A stretch of DNA of 64,000 nt from Archaeoglobales archaeon (GCA_030055525.1 JASFYJ010000004.1:80394-144393); one strand, 5' to 3'. Counted from the first letter of the stretch, positions 15,933 through 24,259 are shown. Notes: generated by a model from the sequence alone, not told the origin. Numbers and translations are program-made.

Positions 15933-17356
15933 TATCTCACCCCCAGCTTACCGGGATTCATAATATGATTCGGATCTAGACAATCCTTTATCTTGGTAAG
16001 CAACATTATCCATCCAGGATCGGCGTATTTGTTCATTATATTCCAGTACTCTACAGGTGGCTTGTAAGGAAGTAATCCAAGTGGGACTCCAACCTCTACA
16101 CACTCCTTCATTGCTTTTCTTGCATTTTCTACAGCCTTTGGATCTCTCTTGTCAAATGGCGTCATCAACCTGAGCATACCATAGTGGCTACCTCTGAAGT
16201 CTGTAAATCTAACAGCTGGCGAGAGGTTGTGCCTTATGTATATCTCCTTCCATTTGTTGTATATTATCGGCCAGCTCTTGCAAGGTGTAAAGGTACCAGG
16301 CCAAGCCAATCCACCACCGCAGGCTTTTGAATAATTCTTTGTTGAACCAACTATCCTGCTTGGAAGCTCAGTTCTACCACGTTTAGCTTCTGGTGGATAT
16401 TCGTAGTCTATCAATTTTACACCCTTCGCCCTTTCTCTTTCTACAACTTCTTTCCACATCTTCCTCTTGTAAGCTAATTCTTCTTCACTCCAACCGCTTA
16501 TAACGGTATAACTGAACCACTCTGGCGCATCTGCTGGTTTTTCTTTGTATGGGTATGGTATCGGTACTTGAGCCAACCACCAAGATACAGCCGTAACCTC
16601 ATCGCATAGCTCCAAATCCCTCCAAGCTACCATGTACTTCGTTATATCCTCAGCACTTTCGGCAGCTATGGTTAGAACATCTTTATACGGCCTTATCTTT
16701 GATATCCAAACACCAAGCTTTGTAACGATTCCAGTAGTTCCGAGCCAGCCTATAAAAAGCCCAGCAAGCATTGGTAACGGATAAAGACTGTGCCAACTAT
16801 TTGAATAGGCGCAGGAACCTATTTTGGCAACCTCTCCTGTTGGAAGAACAACTTCCATGCTGCTTATCATCTGGCTGTTTATGCCAAATCTCCCGTTAAG
16901 GTGACCTATTCCATGATTTATCGCCATTGCCAAAACTGATGCACTTGCTGGATGTACACCCCAGCCAAATTCGTAGCCATGCTTCTTTAATGCAGCTGAA
17001 AATTTTGCATGTGATACTCCAGGTTCTATTACAGCGTAGCCAACCTCTGTATTTATCTCCAATATCTGATCCATCCTCTTAAGATCCATCAATATGCCGC
17101 CCTCTTCAGGAATGCACAAACCGCCTATGTTTGTACCTGTAACATATGGCACAACGGGTATTCTTTCCTTGTTGGCCAGTCTAAGAATTCTCTGAATCTG
17201 TTCAACCGTTTTTGGCAGTACAACGTAATCCGGCATGTGCGGATCGTTCCATGTAAGATCGTAGGAGTAAGGGTACATCAAAGCCTCATCGTTCGTTGCG
17301 TACTCTGGTCCTACTATTTCCTGCAACTGCTTCAAAATCCTATCATTTCCACCCAT
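15932..17356 (-). CDS. FAD-linked oxidase (GlcD/vanillyl-alcohol-oxidase superfamily)
   Basis: Flavoprotein (474 aa) with a PCMH-type FAD domain. VVPYVTGTNIGGLCIPEEGG is the pyrophosphate loop, followed by LMDLKRMDQILEIN and a Gly-rich region AMAINHGIGHLNGRFG. The C-terminal end DCLDPNHIMNPGKLG is diagnostic of the oxidase C-terminal domain. The overall look is closer to 4-cresol dehydrogenase/VAO-type proteins than to D-lactate dehydrogenase, but this is only a visual impression. It is coupled to the HdrD-like subunit. A strong GGAGGTG ribosome site precedes the ATG. It probably oxidises a hydroxyl or benzylic group of the imported substrate to a carbonyl. Confidence 0.85.
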   Translation of the reverse strand: MGGNDRILKQLQEIVGPEYATNDEALMYPYSYDLTWNDPHMPDYVVLPKTVEQIQRILRLANKERIPVVPYVTGTNIGGLCIPEEGGILMDLKRMDQILEINTEVGYAVIEPGVSHAKFSAALKKHGYEFGWGVHPASASVLAMAINHGIGHLNGRFGINSQMISSMEVVLPTGEVAKIGSCAYSNSWHSLYPLPMLAGLFIGWLGTTGIVTKLGVWISKIRPYKDVLTIAAESAEDITKYMVAWRDLELCDEVTAVSWWLAQVPIPYPYKEKPADAPEWFSYTVISGWSEEELAYKRKMWKEVVERERAKGVKLIDYEYPPEAKRGRTELPSRIVGSTKNYSKACGGGLAWPGTFTPCKSWPIIYNKWKEIYIRHNLSPAVRFTDFRGSHYGMLRLMTPFDKRDPKAVENARKAMKECVEVGVPLGLLPYKPPVEYWNIMNKYADPGWIMLLTKIKDCLDPNHIMNPGKLGVR

Positions 17357-17379
17357 CTTTTTTCACCTCCAACTCAACT

Positions 17380-17398
17380 TCACACCATTTTGGTGTGA
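17380..17398. promoter_or_regulatory. Perfect 8-bp palindrome in the operon
   Basis: TCACACCA and TGGTGTGA (17380-17387, 17391-17398) are exact reverse complements around three T. The element lies between the helical-protein stop and the FAD-oxidase start, about 25-40 nt ahead of that start. It can form a tight mRNA hairpin (processing or attenuation) or be a 19-bp operator for a dimeric regulator. Confidence 0.55.
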
Positions 17399-17410
17399 GC
17401 ATAACACATC

Positions 17411-17833
17411 TCAACCTCTAAAACTTTCCAGCAATTTCTTTTGCTTCTCCTTACCTTTTGCCATCCTTCGAAGTTGCATCGAAGCTTCGGGAGATATGCT
17501 AACTATTGCTTTTGAAAAGGAAATATACAACTTCTCAAGCTTGGAAATTAAATCCAAAGTAGCTGAAACCCTATCCTCCAAACTCAACAAACTATCTACT
17601 TCTCTCCTCAACTCGTCAACATCAAAACACTGAATCGGCTCCAATGACAACTCAACCACGGTCTCTTTGAATATCTTCTCCAACTTCTCTGCATCTCTTA
17701 TACATTCATCACCTAACTTATTAAATTCTGCATTCTCTTTTGCAAGCTCCAAATATCGCTTACTAAGCTTCTTCTCAACTTCTAAAACAAAAGAAATTAT
17801 TGAACTTGGTGTGGCTGAATTCAGTCCAACCAC
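17411..17833 (-). CDS. Helical protein of the catabolic operon, unknown function
   Basis: All-helical protein (140 aa) starting with GTG at 17833, which overlaps the aldehyde dehydrogenase stop by 13 nt. FVLEVEKKLSKRYLELAKEN and the following EAR-like spacing are faintly reminiscent of ferritin/rubrerythrin helices, but no metal-ligand set is complete. The rest looks like coiled coil (LISKLEKLYISFSKAIV; RMAKGKEKQKKLLESF). It is not recognised beyond this. Its conserved position between the dehydrogenase and oxidase suggests a chaperone or scaffold for the complex. Confidence 0.65.
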   Translation of the reverse strand: MVGLNSATPSSIISFVLEVEKKLSKRYLELAKENAEFNKLGDECIRDAEKLEKIFKETVVELSLEPIQCFDVDELRREVDSLLSLEDRVSATLDLISKLEKLYISFSKAIVSISPEASMQLRRMAKGKEKQKKLLESFRG

Positions 17834-19302
17834 CTCTTTATTACGACTTTTCTATCTGCAAAGAAGTCTACGCAGTCTATTTGTCCATGTAGTACTCCGA
17901 AGAACGACTCTCTCATGCCAGCAAACGGGAAGAACGCCATCGGCGCTGGAATTCCAACGTTAACACCGACGTTTCCACATTTCACGCTTCTTGTGAACTT
18001 TCTTTCAGCTGCACCACTTGAGGTGTAGATGACTGCAGCATTTCCATATTTACTCTTGTTTATGGCATCAATCGCATCATCTAGCGTTTCAAAGTGAATT
18101 ATTGAAGCTACAGGACCAAATATTTCCTCTTTAGCAATTGTCATTTCTGGGGTCACATCATCAAACACGGTAGGAGCTATGAAGTACCCGTTTGGATACT
18201 CTGAAACTTTTGGATTTCTTCCATCGAGTATAAGCTTTGCTCCCTCTTCAATTCCCTTCTCTATAAACCATAGAATCCTTTCTTTTGCTCTTCTCGAAAC
18301 AACAGGTCCCATGTCTACGTTCTCATCCAAACCGTAACCTAGTCTTAGCTTAGCTGCTGCCGCAACAAATTTCCTCTTCAACTCTTCGTAAACATCACCA
18401 ACTGCAGCTAAATTTGAACCAGCCAAGCATCTCTGTCCAGAATTCCCGTAGAAAGATGCTATCATATTAGGTATTGCCTTGTCAAGTTTTGCATCTGGCA
18501 TCACCACTACGTAGTTCTTTGCTCCAGCCTGTACTAAAGCCCTCTTACCGTACTCCCCTGCAAGCTTGTAAACTGCTCTTCCAACAGGCGTGGAACCTAC
18601 AAAGGTTACACCAACGACGTCTGGATGCTTGATAAGTTCTTCTCCAACCTCCTTTCCGCCATGAACGATGTTTATAACTCCGGGGGGCAGATTTATTTCA
18701 TCGAATATCGAGCATATCTCACTCATCGGAATCGGACAAATTTCACTTGGTTTAACAACAAGTGTGCAGCCAACTGCTAAAGCGTAGGGGATGTACCAGA
18801 ATGGGGCAAGTGCTGGAAAGTTGAATGGACCTATTATCCCAAAGACTCCAAGAGGTTCTCTTACGAGTTCTTCATCAATACCAGAAGCGACCTGATCAAG
18901 CCTCTCTCCCTTGAAATACGTGTAAGCGATAGCTATAGCTGTTTCAACGTTTTCAATCAAACGCCTCATTTCACCTCTAGCTTCATCAATTATCTTCCCA
19001 TGGTTCTGCGTAGTCACCCTTGAAAGCTCTTCGAATTTGTTTTCCAATGCGTTTTTCAGTTCAAAAAGGTATCTGACTCTAGTGGTTATCGGGAGCTCTT
19101 TCCACTCTTCAAAGGCAGCTGCTGCTGCTTCAACAGCTTTGTTTACGTCTTCTTTTACGCACATTGGAACTTCTGCTATCACTTCATCTTTCGCTGGGTT
19201 ATAGACAGGATCGTACCTGTCTGTAGAAGGTGTCACAAACTCGCCGTCAACGTATATCTTTAGCCGTCCGTAATTCTTTTTAACCTCTGGTAGTAAAGCC
19301 AT
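17821..19302 (-). CDS. Aldehyde dehydrogenase, methylmalonate-semialdehyde (CoA-acylating) type
   Basis: NAD-dependent dehydrogenase (493 aa). The catalytic Cys is in GNSGQRCLAGS; the cofactor region is FVGSTPVGRAVY and FNFPALAPFWYIP. Ordinary ALDHs carry a general-base Glu in ELGGK; here that site reads VQAGAKNYVVVMPD, as in MmsA enzymes, which acylate CoA. So the product is probably an acyl-CoA rather than a free acid. It is the first gene of the leftward operon. A TATA element (reverse complement of TTAAATAT, 19325-19332) lies about 25 nt upstream of the ATG. The substrate is unknown. Confidence 0.85.
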   Translation of the reverse strand: MALLPEVKKNYGRLKIYVDGEFVTPSTDRYDPVYNPAKDEVIAEVPMCVKEDVNKAVEAAAAAFEEWKELPITTRVRYLFELKNALENKFEELSRVTTQNHGKIIDEARGEMRRLIENVETAIAIAYTYFKGERLDQVASGIDEELVREPLGVFGIIGPFNFPALAPFWYIPYALAVGCTLVVKPSEICPIPMSEICSIFDEINLPPGVINIVHGGKEVGEELIKHPDVVGVTFVGSTPVGRAVYKLAGEYGKRALVQAGAKNYVVVMPDAKLDKAIPNMIASFYGNSGQRCLAGSNLAAVGDVYEELKRKFVAAAAKLRLGYGLDENVDMGPVVSRRAKERILWFIEKGIEEGAKLILDGRNPKVSEYPNGYFIAPTVFDDVTPEMTIAKEEIFGPVASIIHFETLDDAIDAINKSKYGNAAVIYTSSGAAERKFTRSVKCGNVGVNVGIPAPMAFFPFAGMRESFFGVLHGQIDCVDFFADRKVVIKRWLD

Positions 19303-19322
19303 GTTTTTTGGTTTTTGAACCT

Positions 19323-19390
19323 GGTTAAATATGGACAGGTTAACATGCTAACATTAATTAGGTTAATCGGTTAACAGTCCATGTTAAATC
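19323..19390. promoter_or_regulatory. Divergent promoter region with repeated GGTTAA motifs
   Basis: Between the dehydrogenase and symporter genes, GGTTAA occurs at 19323, 19338, 19361 and 19369, with GTTAAA at 19383. Two copies extend to GGTTAAC. The outermost copies coincide with the presumed TATA boxes of the two divergent promoters (about 19325-19332 leftward, 19383-19390 rightward), each some 25 nt from its start codon. The inner copies therefore form a candidate shared operator. Confidence 0.55.
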
Positions 19391-19411
19391 ATTAAGCAGA
19401 TTTCTTTGCAT

Positions 19412-19666
19412 ATGCCAGAGTTGAGCACAAAATTGTTTTGGGTATTCGTGGCGATATGGTCTATCTGGCACTTTGTGTCGCAGTGGTATGCATTTACGCA
19501 TCCAATTGAGAAGCAACTTTACTTCGGTTGGCTATCTTGGTGGCAAGTAAACTCTATTGTTTGGTATTTCACAGCCGCAGCCGTGTTTGCAGTGTACCTA
19601 AATAAGTTCTGGAAGCCTGTAAAGGTTAGAGAAAAGATGATGAAAGGAAAAAAAGCTGAGAGGTGA
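19412..19666 (+). CDS. Small membrane protein partnering the symporter
   Basis: Two-helix membrane protein (84 aa). The ATG at 19412 is preferred over a TTG six bases upstream, since the TATA-to-ATG distance of about 25 nt suggests leaderless translation. The helices are LFWVFVAIWSIWHFVSQWYAF and SIVWYFTAAAVFAVYL, with aromatic-rich sequence between and a Lys-rich tail. Small proteins of this kind (DUF3311/DUF997-like) often sit next to SSS-family symporters. It overlaps the ribosome site of the symporter gene. Confidence 0.75.
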   Translation: MPELSTKLFWVFVAIWSIWHFVSQWYAFTHPIEKQLYFGWLSWWQVNSIVWYFTAAAVFAVYLNKFWKPVKVREKMMKGKKAER

Positions 19667-19671
19667 AAAAC

Positions 19672-21264
19672 ATGGCCGAATGGTATACCGGACAGGGAGG
19701 AATTATACTCGGGCTGATTATATTTCTGTCGCTTGTCGTTATAGGTTTCTCAATATACATCTCGAAAAAATCAAAGAAAACCGTACAGGATTACGTTCTT
19801 GCAGGAAGTAGCTTAGGTATCTTCGTCCTCTACTTCTATGGGGCTTTCACGATCATGAGTGCTTGGACATTCTACGGCCTGCCAGGATGGGTTTATGCCT
19901 ACGGACACGGTATAATGATACCCTGGTACATGTTTATCCATCTGTTTCAGGTCATGATAATTACCGTACTTGGTATAAAACTCTGGGGAGCAGCAAAATA
20001 TTACGGCTATTCTACACCACTCTCAGTTATAGCCGACCGTTTGGAATCCCAAAACGCCCAATATATCTTCAGCTCAGTTAATCTGATATTCGTAGCAATC
20101 TACCTAGCTTTACAACCAGCTGCGATTGCAATAGGTCTTAACGTGCTAGTAGGTGCACCTTTAGAGTTTGGATTTGTATATGGAGCGATTTTGAGCGGGC
20201 TGATAGCTTTCATTGGTGGAATGAGGAGTGTCGCATACACCAACGTTTTCCTAGGTGCCTGGTTCCTAATAGCTTTCGTTGGAACTTTCATCATAGCCCT
20301 CATAAACCTACCAAATGGATTGACTGGAGCGGCTGAATACATAGTCCAAAACAAACCATGGCTATACTCCAACCCGGACCCCTTCGGGCCAGCAAAGCTT
20401 ACCGGAGCAGACAGGATGGCATATGCACTTGGTTACATTCTATCCGGATTTAGCGGAGCACTCTGGATTCACTTGATGTACGTTCCAATGACCCTAAGAA
20501 GTCCACTGGCGATGAAATGGTATCCAACCCTGCAGCTTATCTCCTTCCCGATAATATTCACAGTAATCGGAGTTACGATAGGCACAACGGTAGGGCATGT
20601 TTTAGCTCCAAACCTGCCGAAAGCAGATCAAGTGTTCCAGTACATCGCAACTCAGTATGGTGGTGTATGGTGGGGCGCTTTCGTTTACATAGGTGCATTT
20701 GCAGCTGCAGTTTCAACGATGGGTACGATGATAGTTGCTGCTGCTTCGCTTTATTCTTACGACATCTACAGATGTCTGAAGAAGGGTAAATGTACCGATC
20801 AGCAGATAATCTGGCAGACTAGGATATTCCTCTGGATATTGGTAATAGTTTCGACATTCTTCGGCTGGCTTGCAATCGTCGGCTGGAAATACATTGGACT
20901 GCCAGCCCCCGTACCGCTGGCTGACTTCTTGAACTTCCTAGCATCACCTGGGTTTGCTTTAAACGTCGTGATGTTGATTGCATTGTACTGGAGAAGGGCT
21001 ACAAAGGAAGCAACGATAATTTCGTTCATAGTTGGATTCATACTACTGGCGATAGGTTATGTATATCAGCCGTTTACTTACATGCTAACTGGTATAAAGG
21101 GATTGCCAGCACTCGTAATAGCGCTCCCAGTTGAGCTGATACTGTTCTTCACCATATCCTACCTGACAAAGCCAGCAAGCGAGCAGACTTTAGCAAAGTT
21201 CTTCGATCAGCTGGAAAGGTACATAAACGAACAGCCAGATCCCAAAGTTGAAGGAATTAGCTAA
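19672..21264 (+). CDS. Sodium:solute symporter (SSS family)
   Basis: Transporter (530 aa from the ATG at 19672, preceded by GAGGTGA; the GTG at 19663 lies inside that ribosome site). About 13 hydrophobic helices are visible. Helix 1-2 carries the family pattern SKKTVQDYVLAGSSLG...GAFTIMSAWTFYGLPG, and the SSS signature-like region is AYALGYILSGFSGALWIHLMY. GAFAAAVSTMGTMIVAAASLYSYDIYR matches the Na2-site helix of the family. It presumably imports the compound handled by the divergent operon. Pantothenate, proline, lactate and acetate carriers belong to the family, so substrate cannot be deduced. Confidence 0.92.
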   Translation: MAEWYTGQGGIILGLIIFLSLVVIGFSIYISKKSKKTVQDYVLAGSSLGIFVLYFYGAFTIMSAWTFYGLPGWVYAYGHGIMIPWYMFIHLFQVMIITVLGIKLWGAAKYYGYSTPLSVIADRLESQNAQYIFSSVNLIFVAIYLALQPAAIAIGLNVLVGAPLEFGFVYGAILSGLIAFIGGMRSVAYTNVFLGAWFLIAFVGTFIIALINLPNGLTGAAEYIVQNKPWLYSNPDPFGPAKLTGADRMAYALGYILSGFSGALWIHLMYVPMTLRSPLAMKWYPTLQLISFPIIFTVIGVTIGTTVGHVLAPNLPKADQVFQYIATQYGGVWWGAFVYIGAFAAAVSTMGTMIVAAASLYSYDIYRCLKKGKCTDQQIIWQTRIFLWILVIVSTFFGWLAIVGWKYIGLPAPVPLADFLNFLASPGFALNVVMLIALYWRRATKEATIISFIVGFILLAIGYVYQPFTYMLTGIKGLPALVIALPVELILFFTISYLTKPASEQTLAKFFDQLERYINEQPDPKVEGIS

Positions 21265-21287
21265 ATTTCATTTTTTATTTTATGTAA

Positions 21288-22487
21288 TTAAAAAAGTAAC
21301 AAGAGATAGCATACTATTCCTGCTGACAGGGCTGCCAGCAAATTGACTGTAGAATTTGTCAGGTAACCGGCCTTCTCAAGAGTTGCACCCAAAATACTAT
21401 CAACATGCACCCCCAAAAAAGATGCCAGCACTACATGCAACAAATACTGCATCTCAACCACACCCAATACAAAAGCGATCAAAGCCGTCGTAACGCTACC
21501 AGCCAAAGCTGCAAGTTCACCTATCAGAGATATTCCGCCACTTTCACCTGGTTTGACCAATTTGAAGTTGGTTATGAGGTAAACCTTTTTTGCTGTTTTA
21601 CCTACTTCACTGGCCATCGTATCAGCTAAAGCAGCAGCAACACTTGCAACAAACGCTGCAGCAAATTTAAAATCTAAAGGGTAATTCATAGCGAAGAATA
21701 AAGCTGGCAAACTGTTTCCCAAAACGTTTGCATAACCTCTTGCACCTCCAGCCTGCTCGGCTATACCAAGAGCTTTTTTCACCTCGTACTTGTACTTCGT
21801 TATCGCTGAACCCAAAGCATAAAAAAATAAAAGAACTATAAAAAATCTAATGTCGGTAAAAAGAATTACGATCAAACCGGAAAGCGTTGCTGCGAGCAAA
21901 CCACTCTCATCAGCAACTCCAGTTCGCATTGCCAAGTAGCTTAGTACTAGAGATATCGCAAGAGCGTAGCTTAGATCATAAAGTGATGCGTCAGGAATGT
22001 AGAGAGTAAATATTGCATAGGCGGTTGCTAATGCCAGCAAAACTGTCACTCTTTTATCCACTTTTGCATTAACACTTTCAACCAAAGCTGCAGCTATCCC
22101 GCCAGAGATAGATATAAACATTATTTGGGAGATGGCCGAATAACTAAAGTTGTAGTACACAAAAAGATAAATAAAACCCATAAAAGAGTAGATGGCGAGA
22201 TTTCGAAATAAGCCTTTTTTAAATTCATGAGCTAGACTGGTGAATATGGCACAAAAAACTAGGGGTTTTGGAAGGGTAAAAGATAGCGCTGCAAGCAAAG
22301 ATGCTACGAAAAGGAAATTTGCGTAGTTCTCACTCCCCACGTTCAATCTCTCTCCCTTTCTAAGGTAGGATATAGTCAAAGAGAGAAGAAAAACAAAAAC
22401 TATCCAAGAGTCTACCCTCAAAGCTGCAAGAGATAACAGAGACGATATTAATACTGGCAGCATCAGAAAAATTAATAGTCTAGCCAT
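21288..22487 (-). CDS. DUF92 family membrane protein (VTE6/phytol-kinase-related)
   Basis: Polytopic membrane protein (399 aa) with ten or more helices. The DUF92 core is at residues about 195-350: DESGLLAATLSGLIVILF, FFYALGSAITKYKYEVKKALG, GGARGYANVLGN, AALADTMASEVGK and KPGESGGISLIGELAALAGS. Plant VTE6 of this family phosphorylates phytyl phosphate; archaeal members are presumed to act on isoprenoid alcohols. The first 190 residues add extra helices. It is divergent from the cis-prenyltransferase-like gene with only 13 bp between starts, which fits a polyprenol theme. Confidence 0.82.
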   Translation of the reverse strand: MARLLIFLMLPVLISSLLSLAALRVDSWIVFVFLLSLTISYLRKGERLNVGSENYANFLFVASLLAALSFTLPKPLVFCAIFTSLAHEFKKGLFRNLAIYSFMGFIYLFVYYNFSYSAISQIMFISISGGIAAALVESVNAKVDKRVTVLLALATAYAIFTLYIPDASLYDLSYALAISLVLSYLAMRTGVADESGLLAATLSGLIVILFTDIRFFIVLLFFYALGSAITKYKYEVKKALGIAEQAGGARGYANVLGNSLPALFFAMNYPLDFKFAAAFVASVAAALADTMASEVGKTAKKVYLITNFKLVKPGESGGISLIGELAALAGSVTTALIAFVLGVVEMQYLLHVVLASFLGVHVDSILGATLEKAGYLTNSTVNLLAALSAGIVCYLLLLF

Positions 22488-22500
22488 TTAAAATTATGCA

Positions 22501-23058
22501 ATGTTGATGAGGATGTATGAAAAGAAAGTTGAGAAAGAGATTGAAAAAGTCCCAAAACACATCGTTGTTATCTCTCCAGATTTCGATAGTAAAAAATTTA
22601 TAGAATTTTTGAATTGGTGCGAAAAATTTGGTGTCAAGGAGGTAACGCTTTGTCTCCACGAGGATTTAAAGCTGGATTTGAGAGGTGCAAGAATTAGAAA
22701 AATACATGACGGTCATGTGCTTGAGAGTGGAGAAGGCAATATAATTGTGAATTTAATATCGAACTTCGATGGGAAAAAGGAGATAACGAATGCGATAAAG
22801 AAGTTAGCTGAAAAAGTTTTAAGTGGAGAATTAGATCCGGAAAAGATCGACGAGAAATCGATAGAAAGCTATCTAGCCGTAAAATCCTCGCCAGATATGA
22901 TTGTAAAGGTGGGAAAAGATCTACCAGAATTTTTGATATGGCAGAGCATTTACAGTGAACTTTACTTTGCAGACACAGAATGGAAACAGTTAAGATACGT
23001 AGATTTCTTAAGGATGCTAAGAGAATATCAGAGGAGAGAGAGAAGGTATGGTAGATAA
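22501..23058 (+). CDS. Degenerate cis-prenyltransferase-like protein (possible NgBR-type subunit)
   Basis: Shortened homologue (185 aa, usual about 250) of undecaprenyl diphosphate synthase. The C-terminal end is clear: EFLIWQSIYSELYFAD, then RYVDFLRMLREYQRRERRYG. The N-terminal catalytic loop (normally DGNGRWA) is replaced by ISPDFDSKKF, and the RxGGExRLS motif by KVGKDLP, so diphosphate-binding residues are lost. That pattern resembles the non-catalytic NgBR/Nus1-type partner of heteromeric cis-prenyltransferases, which also occur in Methanosarcina. Several ATGs lie within the first 15 nt. The gene overlaps the PUA gene by 11 nt. Confidence 0.75.
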   Translation: MLMRMYEKKVEKEIEKVPKHIVVISPDFDSKKFIEFLNWCEKFGVKEVTLCLHEDLKLDLRGARIRKIHDGHVLESGEGNIIVNLISNFDGKKEITNAIKKLAEKVLSGELDPEKIDEKSIESYLAVKSSPDMIVKVGKDLPEFLIWQSIYSELYFADTEWKQLRYVDFLRMLREYQRRERRYGR

Positions 23059-23512
23059 CCTAAAACTTGTAAGAACCATAGCTGATTACCAGTTTGGAGC
23101 TGGTGCAGGAAAGGCTCTTTTCCCAGATTCTTGCAAATTCGTCTTTTCGACCACAGGAAAGATTAGACAGGTATTTGATGGAAACGTTAGAATAGCTACC
23201 TTGAAAGCTGATTCTGGGCTACTTACTTTAAGTATAGAGGGTGCAAAGAGATTGCATTCGGTATTTCCGTTTCCAAAGCTAAGGGTGGTTGTTATCGATG
23301 AGGTATCTGAATTCATAGCCGCTGGAAAGAGTGTTTTTGCTAAGCATGTTGTTCAGGTGGACGAGAACATAAGAGCCTACGATGAGATTTTGGTCACAAA
23401 TACAAAAGATGAGCTATTAGCAACAGGTCAAGCACTGCTTTCTGCTTTCGAGATGCTCGAAATGGATAGAGGTATGGCCGTAAAAGTTCGACAGGGAGCG
23501 AAAAAGAAATGA
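23048..23512 (+). CDS. PUA-domain RNA-binding protein
   Basis: Protein of 154 aa resembling the C-terminal part of archaeal tRNA-guanine transglycosylase. An alpha/beta lead-in domain (ADYQFGAGAGKALFP...) is followed by a PUA domain (LRVVVIDEVSEFIAAGKSVFAKHV, DEILVTNTKDELLATGQALLSAFEMLEM). The family acts on structured RNA, mainly tRNA, but the target of this stand-alone version is not known. It overlaps both neighbours (11 nt upstream, 4 nt downstream), so the three genes are one operon running toward the SRP RNA. Confidence 0.85.
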   Translation: MVDNLKLVRTIADYQFGAGAGKALFPDSCKFVFSTTGKIRQVFDGNVRIATLKADSGLLTLSIEGAKRLHSVFPFPKLRVVVIDEVSEFIAAGKSVFAKHVVQVDENIRAYDEILVTNTKDELLATGQALLSAFEMLEMDRGMAVKVRQGAKKK

Positions 23513-23907
23513 TGCTAGTAGATAGAAAAAACAATCTGTTGATAATCAAAAGAAGGAGTGTCATAACCGGAAGAATAAAGTTCGGTGGAAAAGTCGTTGT
23601 AGGCTTGGGTAGTATAATTCTTGGAGATATAGAGGCTGAACAAGTTTCCATTTCAAAAAACTGCAGTGTTAGATGTATAAAATGTCAGAAAGTCGTAGTT
23701 GGGGCATTTAGCAACTTTGGAGAAATAGAGGCTGAAGACGTCAAAATTTTAAGCAACTGCAAGGGAGAGAGAATTAAGGGCAATCTTATCAAGATCAGCA
23801 AGGGTTGCAGGTTTGAGGAAGTTTATGGAGATATTATCTTGATCGAAGGTGAAACAAAAATCAGAAAGTTGGAGGGTAGGAAGATAATAGCCTTACCTAA
23901 AACCTAG
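23509..23907 (+). CDS. Bactofilin-like (polymer-forming) protein
   Basis: Small beta-helix protein (132 aa) built from short repeats: RRSVITGRIKFGGKVVVGLGS, IEAEQVSISKNCSVRCIKCQKVVVG, IEAEDVKILSNCKGERIKGNLIKI. The alternation of small hydrophobics and glycine resembles bactofilins/DUF583. Bacterial relatives form cytoskeletal filaments; archaeal roles are unknown. Start codons ATG-ATG overlap the PUA stop. Five cysteines recur at equivalent repeat positions, which is uncommon for bactofilins. Confidence 0.6.
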   Translation: MMLVDRKNNLLIIKRRSVITGRIKFGGKVVVGLGSIILGDIEAEQVSISKNCSVRCIKCQKVVVGAFSNFGEIEAEDVKILSNCKGERIKGNLIKISKGCRFEEVYGDIILIEGETKIRKLEGRKIIALPKT

Positions 23908-23942
23908 AGAAAGGTTTAACTATTCTAATTACTACTAAAAAT

Positions 23943-24254
23943 GGTGGGCTAGGCTGGGGGACTCGGCGTCCCCTGTAACCCGAAACCGTCGATATGCGGG
24001 GGCCGAAGCCGAAGGGAGGTCTGAAAAGTACAGGCAGCGTTGGCTTGCGATCCCGTAGAATCCTCGTCCTGAAGGGTCGGCGGTTGCAGGGGGCTATCCG
24101 GAAGGATTGTCTCCTGCATTAACCGGAGGGAACGGCCCAGGCCCGGAAGGGAGCAAGCTAACTCCGGACGACCGGCGCTTTCAGGGGTGCGGGGAGGAGG
24201 GATCACAGGCTTTACGCTGCCTGTGCTTTCAGATCGACCTGAGGCGTGCCCACC
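23943..24254 (+). ncRNA. ffs: Signal recognition particle 7S RNA
   Basis: A GC-rich 312-nt segment in an otherwise AT-rich context. Its ends pair (GGTGGGC at 23943, GCCCACC ending 24254; helix 1/5 closure). The helix 8 signature GGCCCGGAAGGGAGCAAGC, with its SRP54-binding internal loop, is at about 24137-24155. Long complementary arms correspond to helix 5. An archaeal 7S RNA of about 310 nt is the expected size. It works with SRP54, SRP19 and the FtsY receptor encoded at 34.5 kb. Its promoter lies in the TTTAAC-rich stretch before 23943. Confidence 0.95.
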
Positions 24255-24259
24255 AAAAA

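Noticed and set aside
11826..21264. Ordinary D-lactate dehydrogenase operon
   Set aside because: FAD oxidase plus HdrD-like protein alone could be that, but the CoA-acylating dehydrogenase, methyltransferase-corrinoid fusion and ureohydrolase do not fit lactate use.
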